From Calothrix sp. PCC 7716 (GTDB lineage: Bacteria > Cyanobacteriota > Cyanobacteriia > Cyanobacteriales > Nostocaceae), in NCBI RefSeq assembly GCF_019977735.1, contig NZ_AP025018.1, forward strand, positions 7,134,580-7,198,579: 64,000 nt of DNA, given 5' to 3'. Every line of letters starts with the position of its first letter. The stretch's first letter is position 1. A program made the translations under genes and the position numbers. The notes beneath the pieces are model-generated. The model saw nothing but the letters and a program-made list of their open reading frames with translations. It was not told the origin of the DNA and ran no database searches. Of the stretch, positions 36,553 to 44,870 are shown piece by piece.

Positions 36553-36582
36553 AACGATTAGTTGTATATATTAGCTATCAAA

Positions 36583-37752
36583 TTAGAAAATATCTGCCGG
36601 GTCAGCAGCTTGTAACTTACGCATTGCTACGCTACCAGATACAGTACACATAACAATGGTGAGAAAAAGTACTAAAATCGCGCGGTTAACTGTCATCCCA
36701 ATGGGTAAAAGTGTTGCAGATGCAGCAAGTAAGTAAAAAGCACTAGAAAGTACAAAACCTGGTATAAATCCTAAAATTGCCAAAATCAATGATTCTTGAA
36801 TTAATACGCCAACAAGATACATATCGCTGTAACCCATTGCTTTGAGGGTGGCATACTCGGACAAATGGTCTGATACATCGGAATAGAGAATTTGGTAAAC
36901 GATTACAATCCCGACAACAAAGCCAATCACGGTTCCAAATCCAAAAATAAAACCTGTAGGCGTACTAGTCGCCCAGTATACTTTTTCTCGTTCTGCAAAT
37001 TCTTCTATAGTCAATATCAACACATCTTTTGGCAGATAATCTCGTAACGCAGTTTGTACTAGTTGCTTATTCACCCCAGGCTTTAATTTGATTAAACCAA
37101 CGTCAATTTCCTCTGGTTGGCGCTCAGGAAATATACGCATAAACGTTGAGTCACTGGTAATCATCATTCCATCAGAACCGAAGGAAACACCAAAAGTAAA
37201 TAACCCCACTACTTGTAGTTGTTTATCGTTAGCTTGCACTGTTAAAGAATTATCTTTCTGAAAAAGAGTTGCAATATCTCCAAACTCAGCACGACTCGCT
37301 CTGTCAAATATGACTCTATCAAGCATCTTGAGTTTGTTAAATTGCTGTGCTATCTCTGGTTGGTTAAATACTGGTTTAGCAGGACTTACACCAACTGTTA
37401 ATACAGTACGTTCTCTTTGAGTTTCTTGTGGATTGCGCCATGTTGCACGTCCAATATAAATTGGAGTTACAGATTTCACCTCTTTAAAGGCGCCTGTTTG
37501 ATACAACCGTTCTCTAGGAAAAGATTTGAGCGATGTAAATGCTTCGGAAATAGGATTGATGATAAATAAATCTGCTTGCAAAGAGTAATGGAGGTTAGCT
37601 GCGGATTCATAAAGTGTTTCATTTAATCCCATTTGGACAAACATGAGAACATCAGCAAATGCAATTCCCGCTAAAGCTATAGCAAGACGAGTTTTTTCAC
37701 GTCGCACCTGAAACCATGCCAGTGGAGTTTTACGCAGTAGTTGACGAAACAT
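36583..37752 (-). CDS. devC: DevC-type ABC exporter permease
   Basis: 389 residues with the MacB/FtsX layout: N-terminal membrane helix (about 24-44, LAIALAGIAFADVLMFVQMG), a ~220-residue periplasmic domain, then three helices at the C-terminus (FIFGFGTVIGFVVGIVIVYQI, ESLILAILGFIPGFVLSSA, AILVLFLTIVMCTVSGSVA). The DevC landmarks RKTPLAWFQV near the start and LQAADPADIF at the end are present. It pairs with DevA (ATPase) and DevB (fusion protein) to export envelope glycolipids through TolC in relatives. It lies 24 bases downstream of devB. Confidence 0.93.
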   Translation of the reverse strand: MFRQLLRKTPLAWFQVRREKTRLAIALAGIAFADVLMFVQMGLNETLYESAANLHYSLQADLFIINPISEAFTSLKSFPRERLYQTGAFKEVKSVTPIYIGRATWRNPQETQRERTVLTVGVSPAKPVFNQPEIAQQFNKLKMLDRVIFDRASRAEFGDIATLFQKDNSLTVQANDKQLQVVGLFTFGVSFGSDGMMITSDSTFMRIFPERQPEEIDVGLIKLKPGVNKQLVQTALRDYLPKDVLILTIEEFAEREKVYWATSTPTGFIFGFGTVIGFVVGIVIVYQILYSDVSDHLSEYATLKAMGYSDMYLVGVLIQESLILAILGFIPGFVLSSAFYLLAASATLLPIGMTVNRAILVLFLTIVMCTVSGSVAMRKLQAADPADIF

Positions 37753-37776
37753 AAGATGTTTTCGATTATGTTTGAA

Positions 37777-39168
37777 TTAAATTTGGATTGCTGCTTGTAC
37801 TTGCAAGTTTGTTAAATTTGCAACTCGTTGACTCGATTCTGGATTTAAGCGGATTCGCACTTCCACAACTCGACGCTCTAGATTTTCACCTGGTTGACCG
37901 CTTGTAATTTCTTGTGGTGTAACAATTATTCCAACCAAGCTAACGGCGCCACTCACTTCTCCTGTAAATGATTCGCTTGTTATAATTGCTTGTTGACCTG
38001 TGCGGATTTTACCAATATCTGTTTGGTAAACTTCTGCGACTACTTCCATTTGGTTAGTTTGCCCTAAGTCGGCAATACCCGATGTACCAACAATTTCTCC
38101 AGCTTTTGCATGAATTTCTAGAATTCTACCGGATTTTGGCGCCCGAACATAAGCATTATCTAAATTAGCTTGAGCGATCTTGACGGCAGATGAAGCTTTG
38201 TCCACGCTAGCAGTAGCTTTCTTGACATCAACTGGACGTACTTCCATTATCCTATTCAGCGTGGCTACTGCTTCATTAACTTGTTGTTTTCCTGACAACT
38301 CTATACGTCTTAGATTTGCCTGTGCTTCGAGTATTTGTTGCTGACGTGATGCTTGAATACGGTTAAAATTTGCGCGTGCTTCGACTATTTGCTGCTGTCG
38401 CGATGCTTGAATACGTTTTAAATTTGCTTGCGCTTCTGCTAGTTGCTGTTGTGCTTTTTGCATTGCCAAGCGCTTACTATCTCTTAATGAAGCAGAAATT
38501 GCTCCCTCTTGAAACAGTTGCTGATTACGTTGATATTCTGTTTGAGCATTATTTAATTCTGCCTGAAAGCTTTCAATCAATGCTTTTTGTGCTGCAATTT
38601 CTGTTTCTCGTTCCGATTGTAAACGCGCGATAGCTGCTTGTTGTGCCTCTATTTCTGTATTTTTCTCCGCTTGAAGACGATTGATAGTTGCTCGTTGTGC
38701 TTCAGCAAGTGTAGTGTTTTCTACCTTCAAGCGCGCAATAGTAGCTTGTTGTGCCCCTATTTCTCCTGTTTTGGCGCCTGCTTTAACTATTGCTAATTCA
38801 GCTTCTGAGACTTTTACCTGTTCTTGTGCTTCATTGAGTGTACTTTCTAAGCTATCGCGCGCATTCATAACAGCAATCACATCACCAGCTTTTACCTTAT
38901 CACCTCGGTTTACCATAAGTTTTGCTACACGGTCATTACTTAATGTTGCTCCAACAGATACTTTTATAACTTCTCCAACTGGCTGAAGTCTTCCTAAAGC
39001 AGTCACTTGCCTCACTTGAGGTATTACAGTCTGTTCAGGTTCTTTCTGAGTTTGCCCAATTTGAGAAAATCCATAGTAGACCGCTACACCTGTAATACAA
39101 GTGGCGCCAACAATTAAAGCAATCATCCACCTATTTTTTAAAGGCTTCAATATTACTTGGAAGCTCAT
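37777..39168 (-). CDS. devB: DevB-type membrane fusion protein (HlyD family)
   Basis: 463 residues. One membrane helix (about 13-33), a lipoyl/barrel-sandwich half motif (RLQPVGEVIKVSVG...VNRGDKVKAGDVIAVM), then a very long alpha-helical hairpin (about 100-320) with repeated IARLQSERETEIAAQKALIE-type and ANLKRIQASRQQQI-type units. The second lipoyl half is YVRAPKSGRILEIHAKAGE, and the beta-barrel C-terminus follows. It bridges the DevC permease to an outer-membrane TolC-like channel. First gene of the operon; the three MarR-type operators lie directly upstream. The hairpin repeats are longer than strictly needed, suggesting internal duplication. Confidence 0.92.
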   Translation of the reverse strand: MSFQVILKPLKNRWMIALIVGATCITGVAVYYGFSQIGQTQKEPEQTVIPQVRQVTALGRLQPVGEVIKVSVGATLSNDRVAKLMVNRGDKVKAGDVIAVMNARDSLESTLNEAQEQVKVSEAELAIVKAGAKTGEIGAQQATIARLKVENTTLAEAQRATINRLQAEKNTEIEAQQAAIARLQSERETEIAAQKALIESFQAELNNAQTEYQRNQQLFQEGAISASLRDSKRLAMQKAQQQLAEAQANLKRIQASRQQQIVEARANFNRIQASRQQQILEAQANLRRIELSGKQQVNEAVATLNRIMEVRPVDVKKATASVDKASSAVKIAQANLDNAYVRAPKSGRILEIHAKAGEIVGTSGIADLGQTNQMEVVAEVYQTDIGKIRTGQQAIITSESFTGEVSGAVSLVGIIVTPQEITSGQPGENLERRVVEVRIRLNPESSQRVANLTNLQVQAAIQI

Positions 39169-39226
39169 GAAAGATTCCTCATAAATTTCTTTCTTAGATT
39201 TGGAAGCAGGATTTTACGTATTTTTC

Positions 39227-39348
39227 TCAACATGTTGATATTATCTATCCTATATCAACTTGTTGAGATTGGCAAGAAAAAATTACAGCTAGGATGCAAC
39301 TAATACTCAAGCACTGCCTGACCCAACTTACCCATATCAACAAGTTGA
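39227..39348. promoter_or_regulatory. three TCAACNNGTTGA operators in the devB / marR divergent promoter
   Basis: 12-bp near-palindromes occur at 39227-39238 (TCAACATGTTGA, perfect), 39255-39266 (TCAACTTGTTGA) and 39337-39348 (TCAACAAGTTGA, with flanks extending it to TATCAAC/GTTGATA). Spacing between the first two is 28 bases centre to centre. Dyads of this form are typical MarR-family sites, and a marR gene starts at 39414. One or two sites should control devB and the third marR itself. Confidence 0.75.
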
Positions 39349-39413
39349 TAGTTGTGATAAAATCTTTGAATATGTGATGAATATTATTAGTACGTTTCGG
39401 GCGCAGTTCAAAG

Positions 39414-39842
39414 GTGAATCAGTTTACAAGCAACAGTAAGATTATTAATGTTTATCGAGCCAGTGCTGTGCTTGAAAGTGTGCTTGATACTGCCTTGGCG
39501 CCTATCGGGCTGACAACGGCACAATGGGGTGCATTGCGAATTATATATGAAAATCCAGGTTCTTCAGGTGCGGATATGTCACGGATAGCTTTTGTGTCTC
39601 CACAAGCGGCTGCCACAATGTTGCAACGTTTGGATCAAGCAAAACTAATTACTCGGCGCCCTCCAAAACGTGGTCGAATCTTAGAAACATATTTAACTGA
39701 ACGTGGTGAGGAGCTTTTGCGCGAAGGTGATCATATTGTTGATGAGACAGAAGCGCGCTTTTTCTCGAATTTCACGCCAACAGAACAAAAGGACTTTAAC
39801 GAGTATCTACTACGTTCCATTGCGAATATGGACTTTAAGTAA
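39414..39842 (+). CDS. MarR-family transcriptional regulator (divergent from devBCA)
   Basis: 142 residues starting at GTG 39414. The winged-helix core is clear: TAQWGALRIIYENPGSSGADMSR, recognition helix SPQAAATMLQRLDQAKLI (about 64-81), wing RRPPKRGRILETYLTERG. N- and C-terminal helices form the dimer interface. It probably represses the devB-devC-FAS1-devA operon and itself, with release by a small lipophilic or phenolic ligand, by analogy with the family. Its candidate operators lie in the 245-bp divergent region. Confidence 0.9.
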   Translation: MNQFTSNSKIINVYRASAVLESVLDTALAPIGLTTAQWGALRIIYENPGSSGADMSRIAFVSPQAAATMLQRLDQAKLITRRPPKRGRILETYLTERGEELLREGDHIVDETEARFFSNFTPTEQKDFNEYLLRSIANMDFK

Positions 39843-39869
39843 GGGACTTCCATATAAAAAAATCTCCAA

Positions 39870-39968
39870 ATTTTTTTGTGGAGCAGGCATCCTTGCCTGC
39901 TCTAGACGCAGGCGGGCAAGGATGCCCGCTCCACAACATGAAGAATTTATTTTTTGGAAGTCCCTAAG
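39870..39968. repeat. dispersed repeat GCATCCTTGCCTGC / GGGCAAGGATGCCC with shared tail
   Basis: GCAGGCATCCTTGCCTGC and GCGGGCAAGGATGCCCGC follow each other as two hairpins. The sequence after them, CTCCACAACATGAAGAATTT through TTTTTTGGAAGTCCCTAAG, recurs almost exactly at 43050-43090, so at least 60 bases are shared between the two loci. Smaller relatives are at about 14966 and 30537. Confidence 0.75.
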
Positions 39969-39999
39969 TGATTGTAACTAAATAATTAACGTAAGAATA

Positions 40000-40235
40000 T
40001 CAAAAAAGAAACCTTTAAATATAGACTTTTCAAAAGAAACAGAGGACAATCAAAGGAATACCTTGTACTTGAGGGTTCTGCATTATGGCCAAAATTTGTA
40101 TTAAATTTAGTTAGCGTTCCGGGTGTTAAAGCAATTTGGCTTACGGCTTCTAACCAACTTTTTCAAAGCCGAATCAAGCTTGAAAGCAATTTTTGTAATG
40201 TATGTGAGGACGAAAAATACTTAATTCAAAAGTAA
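40000..40235 (+). pseudogene. chimeric gene remnant: AraC 5' fragment joined to a P-loop-kinase-like tail
   Basis: Bases ~40000-40045 repeat the first ~48 bases of the AraC gene at 32773 (SKKKPLNIDFSKETE) but have lost the ATG (ATATC instead of ATGTC). From ~40052 a different frame reads EYLVLEGSALWPKFVLNLVS, then VPGVKAIWLTASNQLFQSRI, to a TAA at 40233-40235. This resembles the lid region of small P-loop kinases. The two parts are unrelated, so this is a rearrangement scar. Confidence 0.5.
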
Positions 40236-40254
40236 AAAATATGAATGGGTTACG

Positions 40255-40280
40255 CTCATTCCATGCTAGCATGGAATGAG
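40255..40280. repeat. perfect 26-bp palindrome
   Basis: The half-site CTCATTCCATGCT is followed immediately by its exact complement, with no loop (centre CTAG). It ends 20 bases before the ATG of the small protein at 40300 and overlaps a possible earlier ATG (40276). It could be an operator, an mRNA hairpin hiding a start site, or a small interspersed palindrome. Confidence 0.8.
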
Positions 40281-40299
40281 CAAGAAAGGTTTTATTGTC

Positions 40300-40548
40300 A
40301 TGAGTAAAAAGACTCTATTGCTGGAAGCAATTGCAGCTCTGCCGGAGGAACTAGTTGATCAAGCATTGACCTATGTGCTGATGTTGCAAAATCCAATTCA
40401 GATTACACCTGGAGTTTGCGGAGGGCAGGCACTTGCAGCAGAGGGTGTTCAAAAAGGTTTGTTTGTTGACACGCAGACAATGCGTCCAAAGCGTTTAACT
40501 CCAGAAGAAAGGGCTTTGTTTAACCCATATTTAGACCCAAGTACTTAA
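40300..40548 (+). CDS. small hypothetical protein, antitoxin-like N-terminus
   Basis: 82 residues from ATG 40300 (MSKKTLLLEAIAALPEELVD...); ATG 40276 in frame would add eight and begins inside the palindrome. AAGAAAGG upstream serves ATG 40300. The first 35 residues (LEAIAALPEELVDQALTYVLML) resemble the helical N-terminus of DUF2281/VapB-like antitoxins. The rest contains GGQALAAEGVQKGLFVD and RLTPEERALFNPYLD. No toxin gene is adjacent. Function unknown. Confidence 0.55.
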   Translation: MSKKTLLLEAIAALPEELVDQALTYVLMLQNPIQITPGVCGGQALAAEGVQKGLFVDTQTMRPKRLTPEERALFNPYLDPST

Positions 40549-40704
40549 GTGAAGGTATTTGCAAAAGCTTATCCCGGTTTTCTTTAGGCTTTAGTATGTT
40601 TTTAATTGAATGGCAGTTATTTACAGTAATTTTTATATCAAATAAACAGCAGTAAAAGTGAGAGTAACTGCCATGAAAAGTAACTAATACATTAGTCATT
40701 AAAA

Positions 40705-41349
40705 TTATGTGACAATAGACTCAATAATTAACCATACACCGATTATAAATAAAAGTATTTGAAAAATTTTGGGTGAGTATTTTGTGATTTGATAAGCAAT
40801 TTTAAGAATTAAGCGGGCTGACTGTTCTCGATAAAAAAGATAAATTAGCAGTAGACCTAGTAATGGGAATACAAAAATAAAATTGTAGAATATTAGTGTA
40901 AAAATCACTTCTATGGAACTCAATTTACTTTGAACGATACGCTCAATAGCTATAATGTAGGGGAAAGCTGTTGGCGCCTCTAAAAAAGTCACGCTGAGTC
41001 CTAATAAAAAAGTATTAATTGGTTTCGTCACTTTTGGCTTATCGATAGCTTTTTCTGATGAATATGGATTGATACTTAACGCAAATACTATCATCGCTAC
41101 GCCGATTAGGAATTGTAATATGTAGATGTACGAACCAATATAATTGATAATATTCTCAATTAATTTCGTAAAACCCAGTGCAAGCAAGCAACCCGCAATG
41201 AAGTATGCAAGAAAAACTCCTAATATAAATGTTGCAGAACGTTTGACTGGATTGGGTGTGGAAAGTAAATAGATTTGTAGTATAGCTGCCGTAGGATTGA
41301 TACTATCGGCAAGAGCAATTACGCCAAGATAAGTTAGTAGTCCAAACAT
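40705..41349 (-). CDS. GAP/LysE-type small-molecule exporter
   Basis: 214 residues with six hydrophobic helices (for example GLLTYLGVIALADSINPTA, ATFILGVFLAYFIAGCLLAL, FLIGVAMIVFALSINPY, FTLIFYNFIFVFPLLGLLLIYL and FQILLFIIGVWLIIESI, each possibly slightly longer). The DSINPTA motif in the first helix and a conserved Pro-rich FLEAPTAFPY in the middle are typical of the GAP family, related to LysE and to mycobacterial glycolipid-addressing proteins. It starts 22 bases after devC2 on the same strand. That suggests a joint role in lipid or envelope export. Substrate unknown. Confidence 0.82.
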   Translation of the reverse strand: MFGLLTYLGVIALADSINPTAAILQIYLLSTPNPVKRSATFILGVFLAYFIAGCLLALGFTKLIENIINYIGSYIYILQFLIGVAMIVFALSINPYSSEKAIDKPKVTKPINTFLLGLSVTFLEAPTAFPYIIAIERIVQSKLSSIEVIFTLIFYNFIFVFPLLGLLLIYLFYREQSARLILKIAYQITKYSPKIFQILLFIIGVWLIIESIVT

Positions 41350-41371
41350 GATAATTATTAGCTATTGATTA

Positions 41372-42538
41372 CTAAAAAACATCTGCTGGGTCGGCAGATT
41401 GAAGTTTACGAAGTGCAATGGCGCCTGAAAAAGTACACATAACCACAGTTAGTAAGAACACATGCACTGCTCTCTCAACTGTCATACCGATTGGTAATAA
41501 TGTTGCTACATAGGCAATTTGATAAATGCCTATAGACACCAAATATCCTGGAATGAAACCGAAAGCTGCCAACAACAATGCTTCTTGCATAAGGACACCA
41601 ATAAAATATCCATCTCCATAACCCATTGCTTTTAAAGTTGCATACTCTGGCAGGTGATTAGCAACATCGGTATAAAGAATTTGATATACAATCACAATGC
41701 CAACGATAAAGCCAACAATTACACCAAGTCCAAAAATAAAACCAATTGTCCCCCCACTCTCTACATAATGTCTCTCCGCAGCAACGAATTCTTCGAGGGT
41801 GAAAATTTTTATGTCCTTTGGCAATCCCATACTTAACTGCGCGCGCATAGATATTGGATTGACTCCCGGTTTCAGTTGAATTAAACCAACATCAACTTCA
41901 TATGCTTGGCGCCCTGGAAATAGCCTCAAAAATGTTGAGTCACCAACAATCACGTTGCCATCGGCAGTAAACGAAGTGCCAAGGTTGAAAAGACCGCTCA
42001 CTAAGACATCCCGACGGTTTAAATTCGCTTCGATTTGTCCCTGTTTTTGTATCGACTCAGCTACATTTCCATATTCAGGACGCGATGCCAAATCAAAGAG
42101 AGCCGAATTCAAAAGTTTTAATTCAGAAGCATTTCGACGCAGTTCGGGTAACTTAAAACTGGCGCCATCTGGCTCGATACCCCAAATCATAATCGCGCGA
42201 TTAATATCAGTTTGAGCATTCTTACACTGCCCCATACCTGCATAAATCGAGCTTACTGACTTCACTCCAGAGTAGCTCAATACTTGATACAGCCTGTCTC
42301 TGGAAAAGCTTTTTGTTGTGGATAAACTTTGAAATTGCCTATCCACTACTATCAAATCTCCATCCAGCATTTTGTTGGCTTTGGTGGCACTGGTATAAAG
42401 TGAAGCCTCAAACCCCATTTGCACAAAGATAAGAATATCCGCAAAGGCTATACCAGCTACAGCTACAGCCAAACGTGTCTTTTCCTTCATTACCTGGCGC
42501 CATGCTAGAGGAGTCTTGCGAAATAATTTATTCAGCAT
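41372..42538 (-). CDS. DevC-type ABC exporter permease, second copy
   Basis: 388 residues from ATG 42538 (MLNKLFRKTPLAWRQV), which matches the start of the devC at 37752; an upstream TTG/ATG extension to 42571 looks spurious. It has the same four-helix, periplasmic-domain layout and ends LQSADPADVF. It is roughly half identical to devC by eye. It lacks neighbouring devA and devB genes, so it must borrow partners, perhaps from the operon at 35-39 kb. It forms a two-gene unit with the GAP-family gene. A TetR-type double operator lies about 250 bases upstream. Confidence 0.9.
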   Translation of the reverse strand: MLNKLFRKTPLAWRQVMKEKTRLAVAVAGIAFADILIFVQMGFEASLYTSATKANKMLDGDLIVVDRQFQSLSTTKSFSRDRLYQVLSYSGVKSVSSIYAGMGQCKNAQTDINRAIMIWGIEPDGASFKLPELRRNASELKLLNSALFDLASRPEYGNVAESIQKQGQIEANLNRRDVLVSGLFNLGTSFTADGNVIVGDSTFLRLFPGRQAYEVDVGLIQLKPGVNPISMRAQLSMGLPKDIKIFTLEEFVAAERHYVESGGTIGFIFGLGVIVGFIVGIVIVYQILYTDVANHLPEYATLKAMGYGDGYFIGVLMQEALLLAAFGFIPGYLVSIGIYQIAYVATLLPIGMTVERAVHVFLLTVVMCTFSGAIALRKLQSADPADVF

Positions 42539-43349
42539 ATTTTTGTATATCGAACATTCGTTATATAACAAATCAGCAAAATTATGGTTAATTGAGAAAT
42601 AACGTAATAAGCAATACCTCCTGTTACTGTAATCGCAGCAACTTATAGCCGATCTTCTTTCATATTTGACTGGGGGGCAAATATTTTAAAATTCATAAGA
42701 CTACGTGCGGTAGTCTAAGACAAACGTGCTTTTATGCGCTATGCGACATAAAAGTTCATAGCATGGATATTTGCTGACACCTTTTACTGTACCAGCTAGA
42801 CGGTAAACATGTCAAGAAGAAACCGTCTGGATGGTATACTTAAGCTGTAGAGGCGACTTATTCTAGGCAAACTCAGTGAATGTCCTTTGTGCCCTAAGAA
42901 AGCGGGAAATCCTCGCTCCTTACGTAGTTTATTCCTCTTGCCTCTGTGTACTCTGCGTCTCTGTGGTAAATATATATACTCCTCTTCATGAATAACATAG
43001 ACCACTAGTGTTGGTAAACGCCCACAGTTGGAACGGGCAAGGATGCCCATTCCACAACATGGAGAATTAATTTTTTGGAAGTCCCTAAGATGTTGTGAGT
43101 AAAGTTTTGATGAGCAATAAAAAGCGATGAAATGCCCTTACCAATGATTTTAGCGGGCTTACGCAGGATTTTTATAAGTATTTGATACTGGATATGGGGC
43201 ACGAGCAACACAGGCTAGTCATTCTCGCAGTACTGTTAAGAAAAATAACGTAATAATTAATACCTCCTGTTACAGGAATTGGCGCCGTTTAATGATGAAA
43301 CCAGGTAGGGACACGACGCACGTAATGTCTCTACCGATTATTTATCAAA
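42539..43349. other. 810-base intergenic region with operators and repeats
   Basis: No gene is supported. Contents: AATACCTCCTGTTAC at about 42611, repeated at about 43261 near the other end; the double TetR-type operator at 42790-42838; a CCTCTGTGTACTCTGCGTCT-type dispersed repeat at about 42940-42970; the GGGCAAGGATGCCC repeat with its 60-base tail at 43034-43090. Short open frames are not convincing. Confidence 0.5.
42790..42838. promoter_or_regulatory. double TetR-type operator upstream of devC2
   Basis: Two near-palindromes, TACCAGCTAGACGGTA (42790-42805) and ACCGTCTGGATGGTATA (42822-42838), are separated by AACATGTCAAGAAGAA. The same two-site module, with a similar spacer, is at 44146-44193 beside the TetR gene. 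A single site is at 46664-46687. Confidence 0.75.
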
Positions 43350-44063
43350 TTAATTTATCAGTTGAATATCTAACTCTTTTTGCCATTGCAAGATTGATTT
43401 ATTCCACCCTTGTTCCCACTTAGCTGCAATTAATGGTTTAGCAGTCTTTCCCATTTGCCAACCTTGCTCTATAACCGCAAGATACTTTGGCAGCATGTCT
43501 TTTGATGCCACCAAACTGCCAATCAAAGCACCAACAAGAGCAACTACTGCTGAAGGTAAACGAAATTGTGCTACATAAAACGCTTGTAAACCTAGTTCAC
43601 CCAAGACAGAAGTATCAAATCCTGTCACAACATGCCATAAATCATGAGTGATTTGATAGCGGTACTCTATATAACTCACATCCGAATTTACTTTTTGCCA
43701 TGAAAATAAATTTGGATCAAGGTCTAAGGGTTTTAAGTTAGCTTGCTTTAAGCGTGATGCGTAGACATAACCTAAAGAATCTTCAGGCAATTTCAATAAA
43801 GTCTCTAGTTCTGGAAGCGGCGCCGAATAACGCTCTTGAATAATTGCAGCAACATCTGAATTAGACTTTATATCTTTCACAGCTTCTTTGTAAACGCTTG
43901 ACTTAACTAGATGTTCTGTTAATCTGGCGTAAACTTCATTTACAGCATCAATATCAAATTCATCAGTCTCTTGTGTAGCTGTAAACGTTGCCAGAATTGC
44001 TTCCATCAAGTCTTCTTGAAAAGAATTTGTGTTGTCTTTTTTCTGTATATTTAGTGTTTCCAT
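43350..44063 (-). CDS. COQ4-like protein
   Basis: 237 residues. Residues ~135-165 hold the COQ4 zinc motif HDLWHVVTGFDTSVLGELG (HDxxH followed by 11 residues and Glu). The central and C-terminal helices (VVALVGALIGSL, VIEQGWQMGKTAKPLIAAKWEQGW) also fit. In eukaryotes COQ4 acts in ubiquinone ring processing. Cyanobacteria make plastoquinone, so a role in binding or modifying an isoprenoid quinone or lipid is inferred. It is divergent from the TetR gene, sharing a 188-base operator-rich promoter region. GGAG precedes the ATG. Confidence 0.85.
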   Translation of the reverse strand: METLNIQKKDNTNSFQEDLMEAILATFTATQETDEFDIDAVNEVYARLTEHLVKSSVYKEAVKDIKSNSDVAAIIQERYSAPLPELETLLKLPEDSLGYVYASRLKQANLKPLDLDPNLFSWQKVNSDVSYIEYRYQITHDLWHVVTGFDTSVLGELGLQAFYVAQFRLPSAVVALVGALIGSLVASKDMLPKYLAVIEQGWQMGKTAKPLIAAKWEQGWNKSILQWQKELDIQLIN

Positions 44064-44117
44064 GACTCCAGTCCTTAATTAATCAATAAGTATGGTGCCA
44101 GTAAAGCGAATTACTAT

Positions 44118-44193
44118 ACTGTCTGGACGGTTTATAAATCTACTGTACCAACCAGACGGTAAGATGTCAACAAAAAACCGTCTATATGGTATA
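44118..44193. promoter_or_regulatory. TetR-type operators in the COQ4-like / tetR divergent promoter
   Basis: Three dyads: ACTGTCTGGACGGT (44118-44131), TACCAACCAGACGGTA (44146-44161) and ACCGTCTATATGGTATA (44177-44193). The last two form the module found at 42790-42838. The consensus is roughly TACCRTCTAGACGGTA. A position between two divergent genes, one of them the regulator, fits autoregulation. Confidence 0.8.
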
Positions 44194-44251
44194 GTATGGA
44201 TATACGAGCAATGTATGCTTGTAAAAACAATAGTTTCTTGCAAGCGAGTTT

Positions 44252-44854
44252 ATGAAATCTGCTGAAGTTTCTACACCAAAGCCATCAAAAGGCGCCAGTA
44301 AATCGAAATCTGGCTCTGCGACTCGTGATAAACTCCTTTCAGCAGCGATTCAAATTATTATTACTCAAGGTATAGAAAGGCTAACCTTGGATGCGGTTGC
44401 TCGTGAAGCGGTCGTTAGTAAAGGTGGTTTGCTTTATCATTTTCCTAGTAAAGAAGCTTTAGTTGCTGGGGTCATATCTTATTTAATTGATGATTTTAAT
44501 GCTGCAATTGAAAAAGAATTAGAACACTCACATACAGATAACCCTTCAAAAGAATGGCTTAAAGCTTATGTACGAGCAAGCTTTAATAGTAGCCAACCAC
44601 CCCTAGCCTTAATTGCTGGCTTATTTATAGCTGTTACACATAATCCAGAGTTAGTAGAACATGCACGTGATGGTTGTGCCCAATGGCAACGCCACTTTGA
44701 TGAAAGTGGACTTGACCCTGTTCGTGCTGGTATTATTCGATTAGCTACAGAAGGTTTATATCCAACAGAAATGTTTGGTGTTGAACCAATTCAAGAGCCT
44801 TTACGCAGTCAGTTAAAAGATGCAATTTTAGAACTTATCGATTCGTCAAATTAA
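44252..44854 (+). CDS. TetR-family transcriptional regulator
   Basis: 200 residues. After a basic Ser/Lys-rich head, residues ~24-70 are the TetR HTH: RDKLLSAAIQIIITQGIERLTLDAVAREAVVSKGGLLYHFPSKEALV (recognition helix SKGGLLYHF; quoted here in pieces of the family pattern). The C-terminal ligand domain resembles TetR_C members with WLKAYVRASF and LIAGLFIAVTHNP. It probably represses the divergent COQ4-like gene, the devC2-GAP operon and the AI-2E-type gene through the shared operator. The ligand is unknown; a lipophilic compound is plausible given the targets. Confidence 0.9.
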   Translation: MKSAEVSTPKPSKGASKSKSGSATRDKLLSAAIQIIITQGIERLTLDAVAREAVVSKGGLLYHFPSKEALVAGVISYLIDDFNAAIEKELEHSHTDNPSKEWLKAYVRASFNSSQPPLALIAGLFIAVTHNPELVEHARDGCAQWQRHFDESGLDPVRAGIIRLATEGLYPTEMFGVEPIQEPLRSQLKDAILELIDSSN

Positions 44855-44870
44855 TTTGCATTATTTGGCG

